From: Candidatus Methanoplasma porotermitis
GTDB lineage: Archaea; Thermoplasmatota; Thermoplasmata; Methanomassiliicoccales; Methanomethylophilaceae
Length of the DNA stretch: 38,681 bases
Direction: 5' to 3'
Assembly: GCA_031290095.1 (NCBI GenBank)
Contig: JAITOF010000094.1
Location: 1-38,681 of the forward strand
Position numbers and translations under genes: made by a program. Positions 9,570 through 21,021 of the stretch are shown in pieces. Position 1 is the stretch's first letter; each line of letters begins with the position of its first letter. The notes under the pieces are model-generated. The model was not told the origin of the DNA and did not search any database. It saw only the letters and a program-made list of their open reading frames with translations.

Positions 9570-9577
9570 TTATAACT
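9570..9577 (+). promoter_or_regulatory. TATA box for the TIGR04255 cassette
   Basis: TTATAACT lies 22-29 bases ahead of the ATG at 9599 with no clear Shine-Dalgarno, so the transcript is probably leaderless. It marks the left boundary of an AT-richer block. Confidence 0.5.
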
Positions 9578-9598
9578 ATTGCACAATATTGAGAACAT

Positions 9599-10378
9599 AT
9601 GACAGAGAAGCACAAGAAATACAGGAAGCCGCCCGTCGAAGAGGTTTTCTGCAGGGTTGATTTCCCGCCGATACTCAGGATCAGCAAAGAACTTCCTGCG
9701 GAGTTCCAAGAAAAGATACGAACTGACTACCCGAATTACAGTAAAAACGTGGGACAGGAGGCGTTCGTATCCGGCGCAGGCGACAAACAGGTGTCGCCCG
9801 CCGTATCGGCAACTTACCTGAACACCTACACTTTCCAGACGGAAGGAAACAATGGGCTGATAACGATAGCTCCTAATTTTTTATTTTTCTCTGCCAAGAG
9901 CTATGTCGATTGGGACGATTTCAAGCAAAAATTCAACAAAATATTCAAGCTTTTTGAGGAGACGTACAGCCCCCAATACTATAGCAGGGCAGGACTCCGA
10001 TACTGTGACGTCTTTGTAAGGTCCAAGTATGGGCTGACCGACAAGAGATGGGCAGATCTGATCAATCCTGAATTTTTGGGCCACCTTTCAAACGAGCGCG
10101 TCGAAGACGATCGTTTCAACAGCGCGTGTGACGTCAAATTCAAAGACGGCGATGAGAGGGCGAGGATAACTGCCGGAATAGCCTTGGACGACAACAACTA
10201 GACTCCTACCGACGAAAGGGAAAAATATCTGCTTTTTGATACGGACGTCTATGTCGTGGACAGGATATCCACGTCAAAAATGAACGAGGTATTGGACAGA
10301 ATCCACGAACGTGCAATCAACCTGTTCGTCTCAATGCCGAAGCCCATACTGGAAAAAGCAATGGAGCCGATAGAATGA
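9599..10378 (+). CDS. TIGR04255 family protein with in-frame TAG (candidate pyrrolysine codon)
   Basis: Recognised from the N-terminal P-P-V-E-E-V-F-C-R-V-D-F-P-P-I-L-R-I and the P-A-E-F-Q-E-K-I-R run typical of TIGR04255, a sporadic family of unknown function. The first 200 codons end at TAG (10199-10201). The same frame then stays open for 58 more codons with sensible sequence (Y-L-L-F-D-T-D-V-Y-V, an amphipathic L-D-R-I-H-E-R helix) and stops at TGA 10376-10378. That TGA overlaps the ATG of the next gene in an ATGA junction. The full product is 259 residues with one unknown residue at 201, close to the usual family size. UAG readthrough as pyrrolysine is the favoured reading; a nonsense mutation is the alternative. 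The block is AT-richer than its neighbours, suggesting transfer. Confidence 0.8.
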
Positions 10379-10827
10379 ACAGCTGTGTCGGAGCGTCTGA
10401 TGTGTTCGATCGCATGGATCGGGCGTCTACACCACCGAACAATAACGATATGTTGACCGCACTGCATGTTTATAGAACAGTGGAGGAAGTCAAGCGGTCA
10501 ATGAGACAAATAGACAATCCGAAGATAAGGAACAAGGTTGAGAGGTTCATTGGGAGGTTTGAAGACATATTCGCTCAAGAATTGTCTCGTGTCGAAAGCA
10601 TCAAAAGAGTCCAACCAAGGTCGCTCTCGTTGTGTTCTGAACCAGGTCAAACGGAGATAACATGGATTTTCCCCCAGTCTGGAGCAGGGTTCGTGTTCGA
10701 GGAAGACTGTTCGTCATGGTACTATAACGTTGACGATAATGATACGATAATTTCCGTATCAGGCTCACTTACAGACGAAGCATATGCTGAGACGATAAGG
10801 GATCTAATCAGACGTGTCCCTAGGTGA
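10375..10827 (+). CDS. Hypothetical protein, second gene of the TIGR04255 cassette
   Basis: A 150-residue soluble protein I do not recognise. The N-terminal third is polar (D-R-M-D-R-A-S-T-P-P-N-N-N-D), the middle is a charged helix (R-T-V-E-E-V-K-R-S-M-R-Q-I) and the C-terminal half looks like beta strands (I-T-W-I-F-P, W-Y-Y-N-V, T-I-I-S-V-S-G-S-L). It has no signal peptide, membrane helix or catalytic signature. The start overlaps the stop of the TIGR04255 frame by ATGA, and the stop is 4 bases before the next start, so the three genes are almost certainly co-translated. A partner role for the TIGR04255 protein is inferred from this coupling only. Confidence 0.7.
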   Translation: MNSCVGASDVFDRMDRASTPPNNNDMLTALHVYRTVEEVKRSMRQIDNPKIRNKVERFIGRFEDIFAQELSRVESIKRVQPRSLSLCSEPGQTEITWIFPQSGAGFVFEEDCSSWYYNVDDNDTIISVSGSLTDEAYAETIRDLIRRVPR

Positions 10828-10831
10828 AAAC

Positions 10832-11263
10832 ATGGAGGAATACCCAGATAGTTTTCTTCGAGGGATACTGTCTGACGATGCTCAGTGGTGCATAGACGGA
10901 ATTGTAACTCCCGCTCTTTTCAATTTTACACGAAACGATAGGGGAGGAATGGAGCTGTCGATCAATTGGTACGACTGCGAAGCCGCACTTCTGAACCTCT
11001 CAATGAAGCTAAATGAAAAGAAAGGGGGAATAGAATACAAAGGCGGCGTCGCACAGGTGAAAAGAGAGCATCTGGATCGATTGAAGCTCAATTCGAAATA
11101 TAGGGGTCGCATAGATTATGAGAGGTGTAGGTTGCCGGACAACGAACACCATGGCAATATACTGTTTTTGAACAAAGAGCCCTCTGAGAAAAGAGTCAAT
11201 TTGCTACACAGAATGCTCTGCAATCAACTTGCAATCAATGCCGAGATACTGAAACCTGATTAA
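10832..11263 (+). CDS. Hypothetical protein, third gene of the TIGR04255 cassette
   Basis: A 143-residue soluble protein of unknown function, with no recognised motif; it is rich in Asn, Lys and Arg, with several Cys (W-C-I-D, Y-D-C-E, E-R-C-R, M-L-C-N). A GTG at 10814 is in frame, but the ATG at 10832 has a good GGTGA Shine-Dalgarno at 10823-10827 at short spacing and is preferred; that Shine-Dalgarno contains the stop of the previous gene. The gene ends with TAA. Codon use and base composition are AT-rich like the two genes before it, unlike the GC-rich core genes, which suggests the three arrived together. Confidence 0.68.
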   Translation: MEEYPDSFLRGILSDDAQWCIDGIVTPALFNFTRNDRGGMELSINWYDCEAALLNLSMKLNEKKGGIEYKGGVAQVKREHLDRLKLNSKYRGRIDYERCRLPDNEHHGNILFLNKEPSEKRVNLLHRMLCNQLAINAEILKPD

Positions 11264-11406
11264 AATGCTGTCCCGTGTTCACTATGTTCGACGGTTCATC
11301 TTGGTATTTTGGTGAGGTTTGTAGGATGTAAACTCGGACACACGGTTGCCGAAGGAATGAACTAGGCGTTGGAACACAGGATATCTGACTTGGAGAAATT
11401 CGGGCT

Positions 11407-12996
11407 ATGAACACTGAGGAGGAGCGACAAGCGTTGCAGAAGGACTTGGACTCCAAAAAGAACACAGACGACCGGCGGAGCTTAGGGCAGTTCTCCACCC
11501 CGTTCCCGCTGGCGAAAGAAATCGTGACGTTCGGACTCACGTTGTTGGGGGGAAAAGGAACAAGGGACGTGCGTTTCATGGACCCTGCGATCGGCACTGG
11601 CTCGTTCTATTCCGCCGTCGAGTCCGCGTGCTCGGACGAACGATGTTTGAGCGCCATAGGCTACGAGATAGACCCGCATTATGCGATGCCGGCGAAAGAG
11701 CTGTGGAGGGGGCATCCGATCGAAATAAAGATTTCAGACTTCGCCTGCGAGCCGCCTGCGAGCTTCAGGCCAAACCTCGTGGTATGCAATCCGCCGTATG
11801 TCCGCCATCATCTCATGCATGCGGAGAGGAAGAAAGAGCTGGCATTGAAAGCAACGACGGAAACAGGCGTGAAGATCTCCGGCCTGTCCGGGCTTTACTG
11901 CTACTTCATGCTTCTGGCGGACAAGTGGCTTTCCGAGGGGGCGATCTCCGGGTGGCTCGTTCCAAGCGAGTTCATGGACGTCGGATACGGGAAGTGTCTG
12001 AAAGACTATCTGCTGCACAACGTCAGGCTCGTGCGCGTCCACCGCTTCGACCCCGCGGAGGCGCAGTTCGACGACGCCCTCGTCTCGTCCGCGGTCGTCT
12101 GGTTCGAAAAAGGGCGCCCGGACCCCGACGGGGACGCGCTGTTCACATACGGAGGGACGCACGACAGCCCTGCCATGTCCAAGAGAGTAAAAATCGCAGA
12201 ATTGGAGACGGAGCGCAAGTGGACGCGCTTCCCTGCCGGAGAGTGCAAAAAGACGGACGTCGCCGAAACGCTTTCTGACTATTTCACGGTGAAGCGCGGT
12301 ATCGCGACGGGGAACAACGGCTTTTTCATATTGAGCGAGAGCAAGATGCGCGGCTTGAAAGTGCCAGACGAGTTCTCGGTGCCGATCCTGCCTGGCCCCA
12401 GAGCCTTGAAGGCCGATGTGGTCACGGCGGACTCGGACGGCAACCCGGAGTTGCCGGAAAGGCTGTTTCTTCTGAAATGTCCCAAGATGGCCGAAGAGAT
12501 GGGACGTCTGCACCCCCAATTATGCGAATACCTCCGATCGGGCGAGGAGAACGTCTCCAAAGGATGCCTGTGCAGAAGCAGGAAGGAGTGGTATTCCCAA
12601 GAGGAGCGCCGCCCTGCGCCCATACTGTGTTCGTACATGGGGAGGGGGTCGGGCGAAAAAGGGCCGTTCAGGTTCATACTCAACCACTCGAAGGCTATCG
12701 CCACCAACAGCTATCTCATGCTGTACCCTACGAAAAGGCTGACGGAGGAGTTCGGGGACGGCATGGACGTGATGCGTGCGGCCTGGGAGTTTTTGAACAA
12801 GGTGTCCCAGGCAGAGATATCAGGCGAGGGGAGGGTGTACGGGGGCGGGCTGAGGAAAGTCGAGCCGAGGGAGCTTCAACGCGTGGACGTGAGCGGGTTC
12901 GCGTCGTTCGCGGCCAATCGCCTGGAATCGTCGGTCGAACAGGGAGGCGCCTCTACGCGGATCGATGCCAGCGCCGAGCCGATCTCGCCACGGTGA
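11407..12996 (+). CDS. N6-adenine DNA methyltransferase, TaqI/Eco57I-like
   Basis: A 529-residue gamma-type adenine methyltransferase. The start region has L-G-Q-F-S-T-P at 27-33 (motif X), then the SAM-binding motif I D-P-A-I-G-T-G at 59-65 and the catalytic motif IV N-P-P-Y at 128-131. The C-terminal half (about 290-500) has the look of a TaqI-type target-recognition domain (F-T-V-K-R-G-I-A-T-G-N-N-G-F-F at the domain entry). No nuclease domain is fused and none is recognisable next to it, so it is either a solitary methyltransferase or the modification half of a system whose partner is among the unknown upstream genes. The start follows an in-frame stop at 11386 and overlaps by ATGA a short degenerate frame. 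Confidence 0.85.
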   Translation: MNTEEERQALQKDLDSKKNTDDRRSLGQFSTPFPLAKEIVTFGLTLLGGKGTRDVRFMDPAIGTGSFYSAVESACSDERCLSAIGYEIDPHYAMPAKELWRGHPIEIKISDFACEPPASFRPNLVVCNPPYVRHHLMHAERKKELALKATTETGVKISGLSGLYCYFMLLADKWLSEGAISGWLVPSEFMDVGYGKCLKDYLLHNVRLVRVHRFDPAEAQFDDALVSSAVVWFEKGRPDPDGDALFTYGGTHDSPAMSKRVKIAELETERKWTRFPAGECKKTDVAETLSDYFTVKRGIATGNNGFFILSESKMRGLKVPDEFSVPILPGPRALKADVVTADSDGNPELPERLFLLKCPKMAEEMGRLHPQLCEYLRSGEENVSKGCLCRSRKEWYSQEERRPAPILCSYMGRGSGEKGPFRFILNHSKAIATNSYLMLYPTKRLTEEFGDGMDVMRAAWEFLNKVSQAEISGEGRVYGGGLRKVEPRELQRVDVSGFASFAANRLESSVEQGGASTRIDASAEPISPR

Positions 12997-13044
12997 CGGC
13001 TTTGCGACAGACACAATGAAATACGATCTCAAACATGCAATGGC

Positions 13045-13860
13045 ATGAGATTTGGCCCGGCAGGATACCCGAGCGCAGGGAAGACGGCGGAGGGCGCGCT
13101 TCAATATACCAGAGACATAGGGCTCGACGCCCTGGAAGTGGAGTTCGTCAGAGGAGCCAGGATATCTCAGGAGAGGGCGAAGGCCGTCGGCGATTACGCA
13201 CGAAAGATTGACGTCAGGCTGAGCTGCCACGCCCCTTATTTCATAAGCTTCAACTCCGATTCCGACGAGACTCGCGCCAAGAGCATCGACTGGGTTCTGG
13301 ACACGGCGCGTGCGGCGCATGCCCTCGGGGCGTACATAATCGTCATACACGCGGCGTCTTACGGGAAGAGCCCGGGCACGGCCATGGAATCCGTTATAGG
13401 CGGGCTGAGGAAATGCAAGGACGCCCTGGATTCCGAGGGGATAAAGGACGTCGTCCTCGGAGTGGAGACCATGGGCAAGCAGGGGCAGTTCGGGACGCTG
13501 AAGGAGATAGCGGAGGTAATGGACTCCGTGGACGGCGTCAGGCCGGTGCTGGACGTGGCTCACGTCCACGCCCGAGGAGTCGGGGCGCTGAAGACGCGGG
13601 ACAGCATGCAAAGCCTCGTCGACGAGTTCTTCCCGCTGTGCGGGGATGTCGCGCACTTCCACATAAGCTGCATAAAATACGGGGAGAAGGGCGAGATATC
13701 GCACCTGCCGCTGGAGACGAAGGAGCCGGACCTCCAGCACCTCGCAGACGTCCTCGACGGTTCCAAGCAGGAATGCACCTTCATCTGCGAGTCGCCGCTG
13801 ATGGAGAAAGACGCCGTCGTGTTCAGGGACATGTTCCCAAAACACCGTCTTCCGAAGTAA
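13045..13860 (+). CDS. nfo: Endonuclease IV (Nfo)-like TIM-barrel protein
   Basis: Sugar-phosphate isomerase/AP endonuclease superfamily, 271 residues. Candidate metal ligands of the endonuclease IV site are visible in order: H62 (S-C-H-A-P-Y), H102 (V-I-H-A), E141 (G-V-E-T-M), D170 and H173 with H175 (L-D-V-A-H-V-H-A-R-G), H206 (H-F-H-I-S), H220 and E249 (C-E-S-P). By family this protein would cut DNA 5' of abasic sites, complementing the OGG-like glycosylase encoded 4 kb away. The protein is close to the 280-residue bacterial Nfo. It stands alone between the methyltransferase and tRNA-Thr. Archaeal members are often annotated only as TIM-barrel proteins, so the activity is by family. Confidence 0.82.
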   Translation: MRFGPAGYPSAGKTAEGALQYTRDIGLDALEVEFVRGARISQERAKAVGDYARKIDVRLSCHAPYFISFNSDSDETRAKSIDWVLDTARAAHALGAYIIVIHAASYGKSPGTAMESVIGGLRKCKDALDSEGIKDVVLGVETMGKQGQFGTLKEIAEVMDSVDGVRPVLDVAHVHARGVGALKTRDSMQSLVDEFFPLCGDVAHFHISCIKYGEKGEISHLPLETKEPDLQHLADVLDGSKQECTFICESPLMEKDAVVFRDMFPKHRLPK

Positions 13861-13861
13861 A

Positions 13862-13870
13862 CATTTTTAT
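13862..13870 (+). promoter_or_regulatory. TATA box for tRNA-Thr
   Basis: CATTTTTAT is centred about 32 bases ahead of the tRNA start, directly after the stop of the nfo-like gene. Confidence 0.4.
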
Positions 13871-13897
13871 CCCTGTGTTCGTTAGGCGTGTTCAAAT

Positions 13898-13972
13898 GCC
13901 ACTGTGGCTCAGAGGTAGAGCGGCAGTTTCGTAAACTGTAGGCCGGGGGTTCGATTCCCTCCAGTGGCTCCA
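13898..13972 (+). tRNA. tRNA-Thr(CGT)
   Basis: A full cloverleaf can be folded by eye: acceptor GCCACTG with CAGTGGC, D stem GCTC/GAGC, anticodon stem GCAGT/ACTGT around loop TTCGTAA (anticodon CGT, reading ACG), a 5-base variable loop and a T arm with TTCGATT. The discriminator is T, as in archaeal tRNA-Thr, and CCA is encoded. There is no intron. Confidence 0.95.
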
Positions 13973-13979
13973 TTCGTTC

Positions 13980-15284
13980 TCAGCAGTCTTCCTTGCGGAC
14001 GGGCACGATGCCGTCCCTGACCAGATACTGGTTGACGATCTTCACTGCGCAGACGTCCCCGCACATGGAGCACCCGTCGGCCTTCTCGGTGCATCCTCTA
14101 GACCTGTATCTGCGTGCCTTCTCCGGGTCCAGGCAGACCTCGAACATGGAGTCCCAGTCAAGCTTCTTCCTAGCCTTGGCCATGGCAGTGTCAGGCTCCC
14201 TGTTCTTTCCTCTGCACAGGTCGCCCACGTGCGCGGCGATCTTCGAAGCTATGATCCCTTCCCTGACGTCGTCCTCGTCCGGCAGGGACAGATGCTCCGC
14301 GGGCGTCAGATAGCAAAGGAAGTCTGCGCCGTTCTGCGCCGCGACCGCGCCGCCGATCGCCCCTACGATGTGGTCGTATCCTGGGGCGATGTCGGTCACC
14401 AGAGGGCCGAGGACATAGAACGGGGCGTCATGGCAAAGCGCCTTCTCCAGGCGCACGTTCGCAGGGACCTGGTCCAGAGGGACGTGCCCCGGGCCTTCCA
14501 CCATGCTCTGCACGCCGGCCTTCCGGGCCCTTTCCACAAGATGACCCAGCGTCATGAGCTCTGACATCTGCGCCTGGTCCGTGGCGTCGTCGATGCAGCC
14601 CGGCCTGAACCCGTCGCCGAGGGACAGCGTGAACTCATACTTCCTTGCCAGCTCGAGCAGGTAGTCGAAATTCTTGAAAAGAGGGTTCTCCTCTTCGTTG
14701 TGCAGTATCCAGGCAGTCAGGAACGACCCTCCCCTCGAAACGACGTCCATCAGGCGCCCGCTCCGCTTTAGCCATCCGACGGCCTCCTTCGTGATGCCGC
14801 AGTGGACGGTCATGAAGTCCATCCCGTCTTTGGCGTGCCGCTCTATCCCGCCGAACATGTCGTCCTCTGTCATCTCCACGACGGCGTTGTTCCTGGCGGC
14901 GGTCAGCCCGACTTGGTATATCGGGACGGAGCCGATCATCACAGGGCATCGGGATATGAGCGCGGCCCTTATGGCGTCGATGTCGCCGCCGGTGCTGAGG
15001 TCCATGATCGCGTCCGCGCCGTACTTGACGGCGATGTCCATCTTCCTGATCTCTGCATCGAGGTCGACGATGTCTCTCGACGTCCCGATGTTGGCGTTGA
15101 CTTTCACAGACGTCCCTGCTCCAATGGCCGACGGCTCGGCGTCGTGCGCAGGGTTGCGAGGCGCCACTATGCGCCCGGAGGCTATGCCGCCTCTTACAAA
15201 CTCCTCGCTCAACCTCTCTTTTTCTGCGACTCTCCTGATCAGCGGCGTTATTCCTGCCCGTGCCTCTTCCATTATGGTGCGCAT
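13980..15284 (-). CDS. thiC: Phosphomethylpyrimidine synthase ThiC
   Basis: Radical-SAM enzyme that rearranges aminoimidazole ribotide into hydroxymethylpyrimidine phosphate for thiamine synthesis. The product is 434 residues, the archaeal length. It contains the ThiC core N-A-N-I-G-T-S, M-D-L-S-T-G-G-D-I and E-G-P-G-H-V-P-L-D-Q, and the C-terminal cluster motif C-S-M-C-G-D-V-C (CxxCxxxC spacing as read). The frame is open upstream to 15776, but that stretch is antisense to gyrB and unlike ThiC; M-R-T-I-M-E-E-A-R at 15284 fits the family, with a weak TATA-like TGAAATAC about 30 bases upstream. The leader is too short for a TPP riboswitch. It is divergent from gyrB. Confidence 0.93.
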   Translation of the reverse strand: MRTIMEEARAGITPLIRRVAEKERLSEEFVRGGIASGRIVAPRNPAHDAEPSAIGAGTSVKVNANIGTSRDIVDLDAEIRKMDIAVKYGADAIMDLSTGGDIDAIRAALISRCPVMIGSVPIYQVGLTAARNNAVVEMTEDDMFGGIERHAKDGMDFMTVHCGITKEAVGWLKRSGRLMDVVSRGGSFLTAWILHNEEENPLFKNFDYLLELARKYEFTLSLGDGFRPGCIDDATDQAQMSELMTLGHLVERARKAGVQSMVEGPGHVPLDQVPANVRLEKALCHDAPFYVLGPLVTDIAPGYDHIVGAIGGAVAAQNGADFLCYLTPAEHLSLPDEDDVREGIIASKIAAHVGDLCRGKNREPDTAMAKARKKLDWDSMFEVCLDPEKARRYRSRGCTEKADGCSMCGDVCAVKIVNQYLVRDGIVPVRKEDC

Positions 15285-15330
15285 CGTATCGCGACGGCAT
15301 CGCAGGATCCGTATTTCATGCTTGCCGTCC

Positions 15331-15359
15331 ACGCGTACACGCGCGCATTGCACGCGCAC
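15331..15359. other. Alternating purine-pyrimidine tract (Z-DNA-prone) between thiC and gyrB
   Basis: Bases 15331-15348 alternate strictly purine-pyrimidine (18 bases of CG/CA/TA steps) and 15349-15359 continue alternating after one phase flip. It ends where the gyrB TATA box begins. Such tracts can flip to Z-DNA under negative supercoiling, which is notable ahead of the gene for the enzyme that introduces supercoils. Function is inference. Confidence 0.4.
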
Positions 15360-15370
15360 TTTATATATGG
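15360..15370 (+). promoter_or_regulatory. TATA box for gyrB-gyrA
   Basis: TTTATATATGG is a near-ideal archaeal box A. A start about 25 bases later gives a leader of roughly 28 bases that contains AAGGAGA at 15402-15408, a strong Shine-Dalgarno 8-9 bases before the ATG at 15417. Confidence 0.65.
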
Positions 15371-15395
15371 TGCGGGCATAGCCTGTATCACTTAG

Positions 15396-19817
<4,422 letters not shown>

Positions 19818-19821
<4 letters not shown>

Positions 19822-20138
19822 ACACGACGTCCATGATATGGACGGTCGCCGTCGCCGCTGCGGCGGCAGCGGCGGCGCTGGCCCTCGTCGCGATCGCGTC
19901 CGAGTACGACGCGATGTTCACGCTCATGGCGGTCGCGCTCCTGGCGATCACCGCCATGAGCTCGTATCTGGCATGGAAAGCCGGCGAGGACTACCGCGTC
20001 ATAACCGGCGAGGACGGGAAGGTGAGATGCCTCAAGCTCAAGCGCCCCGGCGCCCCGGCTAACGGCGCCTCTGCGGGAAAGTCCCCGAAAGGAAAGATGC
20101 CGGGGGGCAAGCTCCCGAAGGGAAAGATGCCCGGATGA
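19818..20138 (+). CDS. Small two-helix membrane protein coupled to gyrA
   Basis: A 106-residue protein I do not recognise. The first 28 residues form an Ala/Val-rich transmembrane helix, residues about 33-53 a second ([14 protein letters not shown]). They are followed by a short soluble stretch ([13 protein letters not shown]) and a basic, low-complexity tail made of P-K-G-K-M-P-G-like units repeated about three times. The ATG overlaps the gyrA stop (ATGA), so it is translated with gyrase. The basic tail could touch nucleic acid or lipid head groups, but no function is shown by the sequence. Confidence 0.65.
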
Positions 20139-20157
20139 CGTCTCACAGAATAAGGAA

Positions 20158-20166
20158 ACTTTATAA
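20158..20166 (+). promoter_or_regulatory. TATA box for tRNA-Phe
   Basis: ACTTTATAATGG-like run about 30 bases ahead of the tRNA start, the expected spacing for an archaeal tRNA promoter. Confidence 0.45.
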
Positions 20167-20193
20167 TGGAAAACGGCGCATAGGGGGAATTGC

Positions 20194-20269
20194 GCCGCGG
20201 TAACTCAGTTGGGAGAGTGCATGACTGAAGATCATGAAGTCGCTGGTTCGAGCCCGGCTCGCGGCACCA
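20194..20269 (+). tRNA. tRNA-Phe(GAA)
   Basis: Cloverleaf folded by eye: acceptor GCCGCGG with TCGCGGC (one G-U), D stem ACTC/GAGT, anticodon stem CATGA/TCATG around CTGAAGA (anticodon GAA), T arm CTGG-TTCGAGC-type loop with pairing to the GCCCGG side. Discriminator A and CCA are encoded. There is no intron. Confidence 0.94.
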
Positions 20270-20312
20270 TACATATTCTGGGACTGGGACGGGGCGTCCT
20301 GGAGGCGATCCT

Positions 20313-20477
20313 GTGGAAGCTGACACGATTTTCATCGACATCAGGGCGAGCGACTTGACGCTCGCGCAGGCGCTGAAGGAGATAGAGAGGATTCAAAGGG
20401 AGAATCCCGATTTCGAGATATTCCTCGACGGGGACGCGCACGCCATCGCCGGGCGCAGGAAGCTCGGAGGCGCCTGA
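20313..20477 (+). CDS. Small acidic/basic protein (54 residues) ahead of DUF531
   Basis: Too short for most gene callers but well supported: GTG start at 20313 with GGAGG at 20301-20305 seven bases ahead, 54 codons, TGA at 20475, and the next ATG only one base later. The product begins V-E-A-D-T-I-F-I-D-I-R-A-S and has a central amphipathic helix (A-L-K-E-I-E-R-I-Q-R-E-N) followed by F-E-I-F-L-D-G-D-A and a basic tail (A-G-R-R-K-L). The beta-helix-beta look suggests a compact fold. No function is known to me; tight spacing indicates a job together with the DUF531 protein. Confidence 0.7.
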   Translation: MEADTIFIDIRASDLTLAQALKEIERIQRENPDFEIFLDGDAHAIAGRRKLGGA

Positions 20478-20478
20478 C

Positions 20479-21021
20479 ATGGGAACAGGCCGCGTCACGA
20501 TAGGGCTGTACAATTCTTACGACCCGGCCAAATTCAGGGAGCCTCACCGCAGGGCCCTTGCACGCACAGGAGACTTGGCTCTCGCGTTCGGCATGAACCT
20601 CGCGCTGTTCGGGTTCCCGATACCTGAAGAGGCCCAGACCCCGACGGAGATCGCCGAATGGGTGGCCGGCACCACAAGCATCGGCGGCCATGGCGACTAC
20701 TTCATACAGCTGGCCGAGAAGGGGAGGTTCATGAAGTTCCCATATCCGTCAAAAGGGTTCCCGCCGCAGCTCGGCGAGCCGATCCTGACCACCAGCAAGC
20801 CCATCCCGTCGAAAAACGTGACCGTCTCGCAGGTCGCGGGCATGGTCCTCGAAGGGAGGAGCATACTGCTCGTCTTCGGGCTAGGGCCGCACGGCGTCCC
20901 CAAGGACGCCTCGGCGATACCTAGGTACAACCTCGACGTGACAGGCGGCGGCTTCTCGTTGGAGACGTGCACCGCGCTCGGGGCGGTCGTCGGCGCGTTG
21001 CACAACCAGGTCGGTCAGTAA
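20479..21021 (+). CDS. DUF531 family archaeal protein
   Basis: A 180-residue protein matching my recollection of the archaeal DUF531 family: start R-V-T-I-G-L-Y-N-S-Y-D-P, then H-R-R-A-L-A-R-T-G-D-L-A-L-A-F-G-M-N-L-A-L, and the glycine-rich G-L-G-P-H-G-V-P-K segment near the C-terminus. The fold pattern (strand-helix pairs, a glycine-proline loop G-L-G-P-x-G-V/L-P) recalls SPOUT-type RNA methyltransferases, which is inference. It follows the 54-residue gene by one base and converges on purM with a 7-base overlap of the two 3' ends (21015-21021). Confidence 0.75.
   Translation: MGTGRVTIGLYNSYDPAKFREPHRRALARTGDLALAFGMNLALFGFPIPEEAQTPTEIAEWVAGTTSIGGHGDYFIQLAEKGRFMKFPYPSKGFPPQLGEPILTTSKPIPSKNVTVSQVAGMVLEGRSILLVFGLGPHGVPKDASAIPRYNLDVTGGGFSLETCTALGAVVGALHNQVGQ

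Noticed and set aside
15240-15330. TPP riboswitch in the thiC leader
   Set aside because: The predicted leader is only a few bases long and the CTGAGA-type riboswitch core is not present.
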